DNA of 58,487 nucleotides from an uncultured Lachnospiraceae bacterium (GTDB lineage: Bacteria; Bacillota; Clostridia; Lachnospirales; Lachnospiraceae), in NCBI GenBank assembly GCA_946620235.1, contig CAMONC010000003.1, positions 1 through 58,487 of the forward strand, read 5' to 3'. The notes beneath the pieces were generated by a model. The model had not been told where the DNA came from. It saw only the letters and a list, made by a program, of their open reading frames with translations, and ran no database searches. This document shows, in pieces, positions 1-8,719 of the stretch (position 1 is its first letter; every line of letters starts with the position of its first letter). Made by a program: the position numbers and the translations under genes.

Positions 1-731
1 ACATTGTTATCATGACGCACTCTGGCTGTAACGCGATCCACGCCGTTCAACGTGCGGGCATAGTCAATTATCGCGGTACAAGCCTCATAAGCGTATCCCT
101 GTTTGCGGGCTCCGGCATCAACTACGAAACCGAGCTCCACATTTCCTTCTTCCGTCGTATACTCTATACCCATACGGCCGATGATCATGTCATCTTCCTT
201 ACGGATAACAGTCCACAGTCCTATGCCCAGAAGAGAATAGACGTTACGGATGTAGTTTTGCTGATATGCTTCTTCTTCATCTCTGGGGAAAAGAGGTTCC
301 ATGAAGCTTATTACTTCGGGATCTTCGTATATCTCATAGAAGCGGTCGAGGTCTTCGAGCATGGTCTCCCGTATGATCAGCCTGTCGGTTTCCATGATAT
401 CGACGGGAAGTCCGCAGATGCGCCTGTATATATGATCATAATCCTCGAGGGAGATGTCTTCGGGCTGCTCCAGGATGTATTTTACACTGGAAAAATCCGC
501 GTCCCGGTTGCCTTCATGGGCCAGAGCTGCGACGGGGTAGCCTTTTTTGATCAAAGCGTCACATCCCTCCGGGGTATCACATACATAAAGGGAATCAGAG
601 AAAGGATAGCTGTCTTCGGAATACGGAAAAATCCGGCCGGAGATGTTTTCGGCGGAATTCTCTTTAAAGGCTTTCTCAACTGTTTTATCGCTTATATCGA
701 CGATGATCTTGTTCAGAATGGTGTTGTTCAT
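1..731 (-). CDS. GNAT acetyltransferase with N-terminal HAD-remnant-like domain (3' end cut off)
   Basis: Read on the minus strand, an open frame starts at ATG 731-729 and runs off the left edge with no stop, giving about 243 residues. From about residue 130, ETDRLIIRET opens a RimJ/RimL-type acetyltransferase (Acetyltransf_3) domain, with a later acetyl-CoA-loop-like ARKQGYAYEA stretch. Such enzymes move an acetyl group from acetyl-CoA to an amine; the substrate here is unknown. The first 125 residues contain CDTPEGCDAL and GYPVAALAHEGN, which resemble the decayed HAD-hydrolase lobe fused to GNATs in some Lachnospiraceae; that link is inference. The plus-strand frame over the same bases has no recognisable domain and is taken as a shadow. 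It is transcribed divergently from the AGCS gene. Confidence 0.8.
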   Translation of the reverse strand, partial: MNNTILNKIIVDISDKTVEKAFKENSAENISGRIFPYSEDSYPFSDSLYVCDTPEGCDALIKKGYPVAALAHEGNRDADFSSVKYILEQPEDISLEDYDHIYRRICGLPVDIMETDRLIIRETMLEDLDRFYEIYEDPEVISFMEPLFPRDEEEAYQQNYIRNVYSLLGIGLWTVIRKEDDMIIGRMGIEYTTEEGNVELGFVVDAGARKQGYAYEACTAIIDYARTLNGVDRVTARVRHDNN

Positions 732-735
732 AATC

Positions 736-764
736 TTGCCCCGTTTTCTATAATACTTTATAAT
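736..764 (+). promoter_or_regulatory. Sigma-A type promoter for the AGCS symporter gene
   Basis: TTGCCC (736-741), a 17-nt spacer and a perfect TATAAT (759-764). Transcription would start near 771, leaving a leader of about 84 nt that ends in the strong ribosome site AGGAGG. AATTGT and ACAATT in that leader could form a weak hairpin. Confidence 0.5.
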
Positions 765-854
765 GTTAAATTGTTGCAGTATTGCATCTTGCTTGAAGTA
801 TACAACATTTTGACAATTGATGTGATCATTTTTACGTATAGTTAGGAGGAGAAT

Positions 855-2372
855 ATGGTAGAAGTAATCACCAGGGTCAATGATGCCGTAAACGGAGCTG
901 TTTGGGGCTGGCCCGCACTCATACTGCTTGGGTTTACCGGAATAATCATGACTGTTCTGACCAAGTTTTTCCAGATCAGTCATTGGAGACATTGGTGGCA
1001 TAATACTCTGGGAGCGATATTCAGAGACAAACATGTAATATCGCATACTTCCGACAGACAGATCTCGCAGTTCCAGTCTCTGTGTACGGCTTTGGCTGCC
1101 ACGGTCGGTACGGGTAACATAGTAGGTGTAGCCGGTGCCATCGCGACCGGAGGCCCCGGTGCCGTATTCTGGATGTGGATAATTGCTTTCTTCGGAATGA
1201 TGACTAACTACTCGGAGAACGTCCTGGGTATCTTATACAGAAGAAAGGACGAGAAAGGCGAATGGCACGGTGGTGCCATGTACTATTTAAGAGACGGTCT
1301 CGGAGCAAAAAAGGGATGTAAACAGATCGGATCGGTTCTGGCAATCCTGTTTTCCGTGTTCTGTCTGCTTGCCAGCTTCGGAATAGGCAATATGAGCCAG
1401 GTTAACTCGATGGTATCCAATGTGAACAATGCGTTCGGCATTCCCAAGATCGCCGTAGGTGTGTTCCTGCTGGTGGCAGTCGGCCTGGTGGTTATCGGAG
1501 GTCTTAAGCGTATTGCCATGGTTACCGAGAAACTGGTGCCTTTTATGGTGATCGTATACTTTATAGGTGCGATCATAATCATCTTCATGCATGTGACCAA
1601 GATCCCTGCGATATTCTCGGCTATATTCCGCGGAGCATTTTCACTTCGTGCCGTAACCGGCGGCGGATTCGGTGCGGGTATTGCACTGGCCATGAAGATG
1701 GGCTTCAAGCGAGGAGTATTCTCAAATGAAGCCGGTCTTGGTTCATCCGTTATGGTACACTCCAGTTCAAATGTCAAAGAACCTGTCAGACAGGGTATGT
1801 GGGGTATCTTTGAAGTATTTGCCGATACGATCGTAGTATGTACACTGACCGCGCTCGTTTTGCTGAGCTCCGGCGCCATCGACCTTACTACCGGTCTGGC
1901 TGATGAAGCCATTCTCGAGCAGATCGGCGGTTCGTCCAATCTGATGAGCTACTCGTTCGGCCAGGCATTCGGTGTGGTCGGATCCGGATTCATAGCGATC
2001 GCGATCCTGCTTTTTGCTTATTCCACGGTTCTCGGATGGAGCCATTACGGCACGACAGCCTGCAGATATCTGTTCGGAGAGAAGGGAGTATGGCCCTATC
2101 GTATATTCTTTGTGGCACTTGTTATGGGCGGTTCCATCATGGAAGCACAGCTGGCATGGGATATTTCGGATACGTTTAACGGTCTGATGATGCTCCCCAA
2201 CCTTATAGGTGTGCTGGTGCTGTCACCGCTTGTCATGAAGTGTACATCCAATTACGTGAGCCGTATCATACATAAAAAAGATGATGTGGAGCCGATGCTG
2301 TCCGTATTCCCGGATATTCAGGCTATGCAGGCAGAGGCACTTAAGGCGGATCCCTCTGAGGATGAACAGTGA
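855..2372 (+). CDS. Sodium (or proton):amino-acid symporter, AGCS/AlsT family
   Basis: A 505-residue polytopic membrane protein of normal length for the alanine/glycine:cation symporter family. It imports small neutral amino acids such as alanine, glycine or glutamine, driven by sodium. Family hallmarks are GTGNIVGVAGAI at about residues 85-96, GGAMYYLRDGL near 138 and FSNEAGLGSS near 290. There are about ten hydrophobic segments and a charged cytoplasmic tail (ADPSEDEQ). The start is fixed by TTAGGAGGAG just upstream of ATG 855. The cyclophilin gene follows after 24 nt with its own strong ribosome site, so the two may be co-transcribed. Substrate cannot be read from sequence. Confidence 0.93.
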   Translation: MVEVITRVNDAVNGAVWGWPALILLGFTGIIMTVLTKFFQISHWRHWWHNTLGAIFRDKHVISHTSDRQISQFQSLCTALAATVGTGNIVGVAGAIATGGPGAVFWMWIIAFFGMMTNYSENVLGILYRRKDEKGEWHGGAMYYLRDGLGAKKGCKQIGSVLAILFSVFCLLASFGIGNMSQVNSMVSNVNNAFGIPKIAVGVFLLVAVGLVVIGGLKRIAMVTEKLVPFMVIVYFIGAIIIIFMHVTKIPAIFSAIFRGAFSLRAVTGGGFGAGIALAMKMGFKRGVFSNEAGLGSSVMVHSSSNVKEPVRQGMWGIFEVFADTIVVCTLTALVLLSSGAIDLTTGLADEAILEQIGGSSNLMSYSFGQAFGVVGSGFIAIAILLFAYSTVLGWSHYGTTACRYLFGEKGVWPYRIFFVALVMGGSIMEAQLAWDISDTFNGLMMLPNLIGVLVLSPLVMKCTSNYVSRIIHKKDDVEPMLSVFPDIQAMQAEALKADPSEDEQ

Positions 2373-2396
2373 TATTAAACATGAAGGAGATCAATA

Positions 2397-2921
2397 ATGG
2401 CTGATAAGAATCCGGTAGTAACTTTTACGATGGAAAACGGAGATGTAATGAAGGCGGAGCTGTATCCCGATATAGCACCTCAGTCCGTATACAATTTCGT
2501 GAGTCTGATCAAAAAGGGCTTTTATGACGGACTGATCTTCCACCGCGTGATCAAGGGATTTATGATCCAGGGCGGAGATCCCGAGGGAATAGGGATAGGC
2601 GGCCCCGGATACAGTATCAAGGGAGAGTTCGCCATCAACGGAGTGGAGAACAACTTAAAGCATACCGAAGGGGTATTATCCATGGCCAGAAGTGCCATGC
2701 CCGATTCTGCCGGAAGCCAGTTCTTCATCATGCACAAGACATCTCCTCATCTGGATGGCCAGTATGCTGCATTCGGCAAAATAATCGAGGGTCAGGAGAT
2801 CGTGGACAAGATCGCCGGGGTCGAGACCGATTATCAGGACAAACCGCGCACACCTCAGGTTATGAAGACCGTAACGGTCGAAACATTCGGGGTAGAGTAT
2901 CCTGAACCCGATAAACTGTAA
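2397..2921 (+). CDS. Peptidyl-prolyl cis-trans isomerase, cyclophilin type
   Basis: A 174-residue single-domain cyclophilin that catalyses cis-trans isomerisation of prolyl peptide bonds. FHRVIKGFMIQGGDP (about 48-62) carries the catalytic arginine R50, and GSQFFIMHKTSPHLDGQYA (about 105-123) is the second family signature. There is no signal peptide or membrane segment, so it should be cytoplasmic. The ribosome site GAAGGAG precedes ATG 2397. It lies between the symporter and the lipoprotein gene with gaps of 24 and 40 nt and no terminator on either side. Confidence 0.95.
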   Translation: MADKNPVVTFTMENGDVMKAELYPDIAPQSVYNFVSLIKKGFYDGLIFHRVIKGFMIQGGDPEGIGIGGPGYSIKGEFAINGVENNLKHTEGVLSMARSAMPDSAGSQFFIMHKTSPHLDGQYAAFGKIIEGQEIVDKIAGVETDYQDKPRTPQVMKTVTVETFGVEYPEPDKL

Positions 2922-2961
2922 ATATACATTAGGATCCTTTTCATAAGATGGAGGATATACC

Positions 2962-4779
2962 ATGAGAATCGGAAAAATATCGATCGGTCTGGCTACAATG
3001 GGAATAATGTCCATGATCATGACGGGATGTACATCGGATAAACCCGCAAACGATCCCGCGACAACAGACGGCACGGAAACACAAACTGACGGAGAGGATA
3101 CGACAGCCGCAACAGATACAGCGTCAACTTCGGATGCATCTGACGGTTCAGACTCAGCCGGGACGTCCACGCCACTGGATGCCATGGTAGGTAACTGGGT
3201 ATATATAGGAACGAATTACCATACGGATTATGATGACGGGGATGTATATGATTCTTTTACATCGATCGACGATGAATACTGTCCCGAATCAGCGGTTATC
3301 GTTCGCAAGGAAGGCGATAAGTATATCGCGGATTACAAGATGTTGATGTATGAATCGGAAACACGTATTTACGGCAGTGAACTGATATATAAGGATGAAG
3401 CAGCATACGAAAAGTGTCTCAATCAGGACTGGTGCGTGGAGTTGGCCGATCCGTTTAAGGATATGAATTCGGTTGTTCGAAAGATGACAGTCAGCGGGGA
3501 TATGCTGATCGAGTCCGAAGAGTATATCTATCAGTCGGAACCCGGTGAGGAGCCTTTCGGCTATACTTCCGTCACGACCAATTATTATCTTCAGGAAGGA
3601 TCCGAGAAGCTGAATGATCCCGAGAGTCTGAGATATTTTGATACTGTTACGGTATCAAATGCCGCTGATCTGTTAAACAGCATTCAGAGTAACAGGGAGA
3701 TCCTCCTGGAGGCCGGTACATACAATCTGTCCGCTGTTTCCAAAAACGAGATCGATAATCCCGTCATAGGTGAAGGATATTCCGCACCGGCAGTATATGC
3801 TGTGTCAGACTTAAAGATAGAAGCCAAGGACGGAGCAAGCGTTCTCATATGTGTGGATGATCCGTATGATCCGGTCATGTGGTTCGGAAACTGTTATCAT
3901 ATCGATCTGAGTGGACTGACGGTCGGACATGACGTAGAACCCGGCTATTGCAGCGGCAGTGTACTGTATTTTGATAATGTAACGGGCGTAAACATCAATG
4001 ACTGCAATCTCTACGGTTCCGGAACGTATGGTATAGAAGCCAGCTATACATATGACATGACCGTTACCGATACGGATATATACGAATGTACATATGGTCT
4101 TCTGGATCTCAGATACGCGGGTTCGACCCTCTTTAAGAACTGTACCTTCAGAGACAGCAGCGATATGGATATGATCAACCTGTATAATGCATATGATGCG
4201 ACGTTTGAAGACTGCGAATTCAAGGACAACAACTGTTCCTGGGAGGGCTGCGATTTCGTCAGCATGAACGAGTATTCCAATGCAACCTTCAGGAATTGTA
4301 CTTTTACCAATAACATTTATGATGAATTCGCCGATCGTGAAGTGGTCCTGGAGAACTGTACCATTGACGGCAAGCCTGCAACATTTGCAAGCATAGCCAA
4401 GATCTCAAGCGTATCGGATATTCACGAGATGTATGATAAGACGCTTGCGAGACAGAGAGAGATTGAGAATACGATCGTATCAGATTCACCCGATCAGCTG
4501 ACATTGAACCAGTACGCATTTGAGGAGTATCAGATGTGGGATTCCCTGCTTAACGGCATTTGGGGATATATGGCAGAGAATCTCGAGGAAGCTGAGATGA
4601 ATGAGATTCGTCAGGATCAGAAGGCATGGATCAAGGAAAAGGAAGCATCCATGAAGTCGGAGGGTGCGAACTTCGAGGGAGGTTCCATGCAGCCGATGCT
4701 TGAATACGGCACAGGTGCAAGACTTACCAAAGAGCGCGTGGAACTGCTCATCAATCGTTTCTTTGGCCCTACTGAATAA
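2962..4779 (+). CDS. Lipoprotein with parallel beta-helix and C-terminal LprI-like (DUF1311) domain
   Basis: A 605-residue exported lipoprotein. The N-terminal segment ends in lipobox MTGC, with lipidated Cys23, followed by a Thr/Asp/Ser-rich linker to about residue 72. A globular part (about 75-230) precedes right-handed beta-helix repeats (about 240-480), seen as short periodic units such as FKNCTFRDSS, FEDCEFKDNN and FRNCTFTNN. The tail from about 490, with RQREIENTIVS and IRQDQKAWIKEKEASM, matches the lysozyme-inhibitor LprI/DUF1311 pattern. The ribosome site is GATGGAGGA. It probably sits on the outer face of the membrane. The ligand is unknown, and a role in envelope protection is inference from the LprI domain. 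Confidence 0.72.
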   Translation: MRIGKISIGLATMGIMSMIMTGCTSDKPANDPATTDGTETQTDGEDTTAATDTASTSDASDGSDSAGTSTPLDAMVGNWVYIGTNYHTDYDDGDVYDSFTSIDDEYCPESAVIVRKEGDKYIADYKMLMYESETRIYGSELIYKDEAAYEKCLNQDWCVELADPFKDMNSVVRKMTVSGDMLIESEEYIYQSEPGEEPFGYTSVTTNYYLQEGSEKLNDPESLRYFDTVTVSNAADLLNSIQSNREILLEAGTYNLSAVSKNEIDNPVIGEGYSAPAVYAVSDLKIEAKDGASVLICVDDPYDPVMWFGNCYHIDLSGLTVGHDVEPGYCSGSVLYFDNVTGVNINDCNLYGSGTYGIEASYTYDMTVTDTDIYECTYGLLDLRYAGSTLFKNCTFRDSSDMDMINLYNAYDATFEDCEFKDNNCSWEGCDFVSMNEYSNATFRNCTFTNNIYDEFADREVVLENCTIDGKPATFASIAKISSVSDIHEMYDKTLARQREIENTIVSDSPDQLTLNQYAFEEYQMWDSLLNGIWGYMAENLEEAEMNEIRQDQKAWIKEKEASMKSEGANFEGGSMQPMLEYGTGARLTKERVELLINRFFGPTE

Positions 4780-4787
4780 GACTGCGT

Positions 4788-5483
4788 ATGTTCGGATCGT
4801 TCATACCCAATCATATCAGTAACCATACCGTAGCCGGGTTTCTGGATATATTACGCAGGATACAGCGTAAGCTTCACATAGGACGCAGGTACTGTCGTAA
4901 ACACTCCGGATCCAACAGGATCGCAGTTGACAGGCTTCTCGGTTCGTTCGGGGAGTCCGACAGTAAGAAAGTGTTTTCCGGTTTTCTTGAAAAGCAGAAT
5001 AATTACGCATCCATTGCATACGGAAGATCGGATATGGCATATGCGGGGTGTGAGATCATTGCCGTATACAATGCACTGTTAAAGCTTGATCTTACAGCGA
5101 ATCTCCGGGAACTTATAGAGGATTTTGAACGGGACGGAATGGTATTGAGCGGACGATTCGGTACTGCTCCGTATGCGATCCGGGATTACCTGAAAGGCCG
5201 GGGTCTGAATGTAGAAACGGAATTTGATCCCGAAAGATATGATGAACTTGCACGCAGATCCGTCGTTTCGATCCTTATGCTGTACAATGACCGCCGGAAT
5301 ATCTTTCAGAAGATACATACCGTATGCATAACAAAAGATAAGGAAGGATTTACCGCGCATAATATGTACGGTGACGGCCGGCCGATCGGGCCGTATAATG
5401 ATATAACCGGACTGATCGCGAATGTAAACGGAGGATATGCAAAGGGAATAGTCATGTTCGGAATAGCAAGTGCAGAAGAATGA
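4788..5483 (+). CDS. C39-like (papain-fold) cysteine-peptidase-like protein
   Basis: 231 residues without signal peptide or clear membrane segment. The central part carries YAGCEIIAVYNALLKL, resembling the Cys/Gln-box helix of C39-like papain-fold proteins, then KIHTVCITKD, which could supply the His, and GPYNDITGL, which could supply an Asn or Asp. A GxAPYAIRDYL-like stretch is also typical of that fold. Whether it is catalytic is unknown. The first 70 basic residues are unlike the rest. The gene starts 8 nt after the lipoprotein stop with no good ribosome site, which suggests translational coupling. A strong terminator follows. Confidence 0.5.
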   Translation: MFGSFIPNHISNHTVAGFLDILRRIQRKLHIGRRYCRKHSGSNRIAVDRLLGSFGESDSKKVFSGFLEKQNNYASIAYGRSDMAYAGCEIIAVYNALLKLDLTANLRELIEDFERDGMVLSGRFGTAPYAIRDYLKGRGLNVETEFDPERYDELARRSVVSILMLYNDRRNIFQKIHTVCITKDKEGFTAHNMYGDGRPIGPYNDITGLIANVNGGYAKGIVMFGIASAEE

Positions 5484-5491
5484 CCTATTAT

Positions 5492-5518
5492 TAAGTTTGA
5501 TATAGTGAATTCCGATAT
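5492..5518 (+). promoter_or_regulatory. Candidate sigma-28 (SigD/FliA) promoter for the 1012-residue gene
   Basis: TAAG (5492-5495), exactly 15 nt, then TCCGATAT (5511-5518). The recalled sigma-28 consensus is TAAA-N15-GCCGATAA. The expected start near 5525 falls inside the 5' arm of the following terminator hairpin, leaving about 80 nt of leader before ATG 5605. Confidence 0.45.
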
Positions 5519-5553
5519 AAAGAGTAGGCACAAGGATGTGCTTACTCTTTTTA
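5519..5553 (+). terminator. Rho-independent terminator after the C39-like gene
   Basis: A 12-bp stem AGAGTAGGCACA / TGTGCTTACTCT with one G-T wobble, loop AGGA (5533-5536) and a T-tract at 5548-5552. It separates the lipoprotein block from the flagellar block. Confidence 0.85.
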
Positions 5554-5604
5554 TATTCAAATGCTGCAGGTGCAAAGGATTGCCCGTAAGTATGGAGGGT
5601 TATT

Positions 5605-8600
5605 ATGAACATCAACTTTGACACCGAGTATCAGATGAGTCCGCTTGCATCGGGCGAAAGACCTCAAAACGGTAATGTGAATATACAGGTAAACAGGGCG
5701 GCTGAGAATGCGGCAGGATTTCTGGTATCTGCAGGCATAGCCGGAGAAATGCCTTTTGCCGGGACCGATAAAGCACCTGTCACTGATCTGGCGGCAGGTT
5801 TAAGCGCAACGGATGTTCAGCTTAAAACCGATTATATGGCTGTAATGAGCCTTTCGATGTCCGATGAGGACTATAACGAGCTTGTAAGGACAGGCCAGAT
5901 ACCCGACGATATGGATGCGGGGGATTCCGTGACCATATTGGATGATATCAAGGCAGCGTTGATCAAAGGCGGAGCTGATATATCCGGGTTTACGGATACG
6001 ATTGACAAGGATACTCTGGCTCAGATCACCGGTTCGGCAACATCGGCCTCCAACCTGCTTAAAAAGGCCGCTGACACGGGGATAGATACGGATGAGCTCA
6101 TCCGTAACATGCAGAAACAGGATATAGCGATCTCTTCCGAGCGCATATCCGATATCACAGGTGCGGTCGATCTGGCGTTGGAGGTCCTGCCTCTGAGTGA
6201 CGATGCTGCGGCATATATGATCGATAACGGTAAATCTCCCACAGTGGAGAATATTTATAACGCATCCAATGCCGGAAGTCTGGAAGCAATGGGAGGCCGC
6301 AGATATTATTCGGAGGACGGATATGTAAGTCTGGCCGGAGCAGCCGGCAGTCAGGCTGATGATCTCGAAGCCCTGCGTCCTCAGATAGAAGAGACTATCA
6401 GGAGAGCGGGACTTGAGGTGAATGAGGATACGTATTCCGATGCCAAACTGCTGATATCACATAATATCCCGTTTACTCCCGAGACGCTTCTTGAACTGGA
6501 TCAGTTGAAGGAGCTCAGGACAGAACCGGATCCGGACAGGCTGGCTGCATCGGTGAGTATAGCCATAAGTGCGGGAATCCGGGGATCCAAAGCAAATCTG
6601 ACATATGACGAATCCATATATACCCGTGCGGATGAATATCTGGACACGATCAATACCATCCCCGCAGAAACGGCAGACAGAGTCGTAGAGAATGGCCGGA
6701 TGTTGAATATACGCAATCTTCAAAGGGCATACGAATATGCTAAACATGCGGGAAATGTCTCCGAGATCGAAACCGAAACGATAACCGGAGGAACCGACTT
6801 GTCGGAGCTGACAACGGATCAGATCCATGCCCGCAGGGTGCTTGAAGAAGTGCGCATAAGCATGACTGTGGAAGCAAACCGCATGCTGCTTAAGAATAAT
6901 TTCCCGATAGATATTGCACCGATGGAGGAATTGGTTGAAGCACTTAAAGCAGCAGAACAGGCTGTAGCAAAGAGATTGTTCCCGTCCGAGGAAGATGCGG
7001 TGTCCGGAAACCGTATGGAGACATACAGACAGGTTAAAACCGAACTGTCACAGCTTCCCGGCATGCCGGCAGCGATCCTGGGACAGTACGGAAGTACCGG
7101 CCGTCTTCAGTTCGGTGCGGGTGAAAGCTTTACCCTGCATGCGGTATATGAAACCGGATCTGTCAGGAGAGACGCATATATACGCGCCGAAGAGACTTAT
7201 GAAGCCCTTATGACCGCACCTCGCAGAGATATGGGTGATTCCATAAGCAAGGCATTCCGAAATGTGGACGATATATTGGAAGACATGCGGATAGAGTCAA
7301 ATGATATCAACCGCCGTGCTGTCAGGATACTGGGTTATAACTCGATCGAGATCACACCGGAGAAGATAGAGCAGGTCCGGGAGGCGGATCTGAGCCTCAG
7401 AGGAGTATTGAACAGGCTGACCCCTGACCGTGTTCTCAATATGATCAGACAGGATGTGAATCCGCTGAATATGCCCATACAGGAACTGAGTGATTATCTG
7501 GACGGACAGGATTCCGATCCCGAGAGACAGGCTTCGGATTATGCGAGATTTCTGATGCAGCTTGAGAGACGCGGAGAGATCACGGAGCTGGAGAGAGATT
7601 CATATATAGGTATATACCGTATGCTGTCGAAACTGGACAGAAACGATGATGCCGCAGTCGGCAGACTCATGGCAATGGGTGCTGAAATGAGTTTCGCCGG
7701 TCTGCTGAGTGCTATGAGGAGTGCCGCAAAGTCGGGAATGGATTATTCCATCGGAGATGATTTCGGAGGAGTAGACCCGCTTCGATCCGGAACCGCGATA
7801 GATGCACAGATAAGTGCAGCCTTTACATCCGGACAGTATGCAGAGGGTGTGCACGCAGGTGAGACGGTTATAGAGAATCTGCTTATGATGGGAGAAAAGG
7901 TCTCGCTCGGCAATCTGGATGCAATGAAAGCTCTCAGGACCAGACGGGGAGACTGGTTTAAACCGGTAGCGGAACGTATGGTACAAGCTGATGGCGAAGA
8001 TGAGGATGAATCCGGAATCGAGGGGGCATTAAAGAATGTAACCGATATGACGGATGATGTTCTGGATCATATGACGGATGCCGATGAGACTGTAAAAGCA
8101 TACACGGAAATGCTCGACAAAGTGAAGTCGGATCTGGCGGATATGGTATTTGATGCGGATAAATATCTGGATGTCCGTTCTCTTCAGACAAGCATGAAAC
8201 AGATCAGTATCCTGAATTCACTTGCACGCGACGAGGTTTACGACCTGCCGGCAGAGATAGACGGAGAGTATACATCGATCAGGCTGACTATCAGACATGA
8301 GAGCGGTGCGGGACGGGTAGCCGTATCCATGGCAACTGTGTCAGTGGGTATGATAGCAGCCGAGTTTTCACTCAGCGGGAAAGCTTCCGGATACATAGCA
8401 TATGAGCAGGATGATGCCGCATCAAGACTGAGCGGGCTGATGGGGAGATTTGAGGAAATGCTCGGCTTCACACCTGAGATGGTCAGAACCGACAGGATCA
8501 ATCCCGATAAATATACGGATGGGATATTTAATAACGAAAAAGCACGAAACGGACTTAAGGAAAACACAGATCCGACCGATATTAATAACATAGAACTTTA

Positions 8601-8643
8601 CAGAGTAGCACGTTCATTCATATCTATCCTTAAAGATATCTGA
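5605..8643 (+). CDS. Large flagellar-associated protein with FliK-like C-terminus (possibly DUF6240)
   Basis: A soluble 1012-residue protein with no signal peptide or membrane segment. It is acidic and mostly helical. The middle contains repeated units in which a short serine/alanine helix is followed by a (P/I)-(T/D)-x-E-x-I/L pattern, such as NNFPIDIAPMEELVEAL and ITPEKIEQVREADL. The last 150 residues, including YTSIRLTIRHES and SVGMIAAEFSLSG, then a helix near LSGLMGRFEEML, resemble the layout of the FliK hook-length domain. Flagellin lies immediately downstream and a candidate sigma-28 promoter upstream, so a motility role is likely. From memory this may be the family catalogued as DUF6240; I could not check. 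Ribosome site TGGAGGG. Confidence 0.6.
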   Translation: MNINFDTEYQMSPLASGERPQNGNVNIQVNRAAENAAGFLVSAGIAGEMPFAGTDKAPVTDLAAGLSATDVQLKTDYMAVMSLSMSDEDYNELVRTGQIPDDMDAGDSVTILDDIKAALIKGGADISGFTDTIDKDTLAQITGSATSASNLLKKAADTGIDTDELIRNMQKQDIAISSERISDITGAVDLALEVLPLSDDAAAYMIDNGKSPTVENIYNASNAGSLEAMGGRRYYSEDGYVSLAGAAGSQADDLEALRPQIEETIRRAGLEVNEDTYSDAKLLISHNIPFTPETLLELDQLKELRTEPDPDRLAASVSIAISAGIRGSKANLTYDESIYTRADEYLDTINTIPAETADRVVENGRMLNIRNLQRAYEYAKHAGNVSEIETETITGGTDLSELTTDQIHARRVLEEVRISMTVEANRMLLKNNFPIDIAPMEELVEALKAAEQAVAKRLFPSEEDAVSGNRMETYRQVKTELSQLPGMPAAILGQYGSTGRLQFGAGESFTLHAVYETGSVRRDAYIRAEETYEALMTAPRRDMGDSISKAFRNVDDILEDMRIESNDINRRAVRILGYNSIEITPEKIEQVREADLSLRGVLNRLTPDRVLNMIRQDVNPLNMPIQELSDYLDGQDSDPERQASDYARFLMQLERRGEITELERDSYIGIYRMLSKLDRNDDAAVGRLMAMGAEMSFAGLLSAMRSAAKSGMDYSIGDDFGGVDPLRSGTAIDAQISAAFTSGQYAEGVHAGETVIENLLMMGEKVSLGNLDAMKALRTRRGDWFKPVAERMVQADGEDEDESGIEGALKNVTDMTDDVLDHMTDADETVKAYTEMLDKVKSDLADMVFDADKYLDVRSLQTSMKQISILNSLARDEVYDLPAEIDGEYTSIRLTIRHESGAGRVAVSMATVSVGMIAAEFSLSGKASGYIAYEQDDAASRLSGLMGRFEEMLGFTPEMVRTDRINPDKYTDGIFNNEKARNGLKENTDPTDINNIELYRVARSFISILKDI
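8556..8582 (+). promoter_or_regulatory. Candidate sigma-28 promoter for flagellin
   Basis: TAAG (8556-8559), exactly 15 nt, then ACCGATAT (8575-8582), inside the 3' end of the upstream gene. It would give a flagellin leader of about 130 nt. It repeats the form seen at 5492-5518 and 22635-22661, but being in coding sequence it is less certain. Confidence 0.35.
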
Positions 8644-8653
8644 TGATCACGCA

Positions 8654-8673
8654 GGATGATAAGGACATCATCC
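8654..8673 (+). other. Hairpin in the flagellin leader
   Basis: GGATGAT (8654-8660) and ATCATCC (8667-8673) form a perfect 7-bp stem with loop AAGGAC. No T-tract follows, so it is more likely a 5' stabilising or regulatory hairpin than a terminator. It lies 46 nt before the flagellin start. Confidence 0.45.
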
Positions 8674-8719
8674 GATTCCCGGACAAGGACGTCTGAACCG
8701 ATTCACCAGGAGGTTACAT

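Noticed and set aside
12-845. Plus-strand open frame of 277 codons at the left edge
   Set aside because: It has no recognisable domain and no ribosome site. The minus strand over the same bases encodes a clear GNAT protein.
1283-2045. Minus-strand open frames inside the AGCS symporter gene
   Set aside because: They are rich in Pro, Thr and Ser in a way typical of antisense reading of membrane-protein codons, and lack any family motif.
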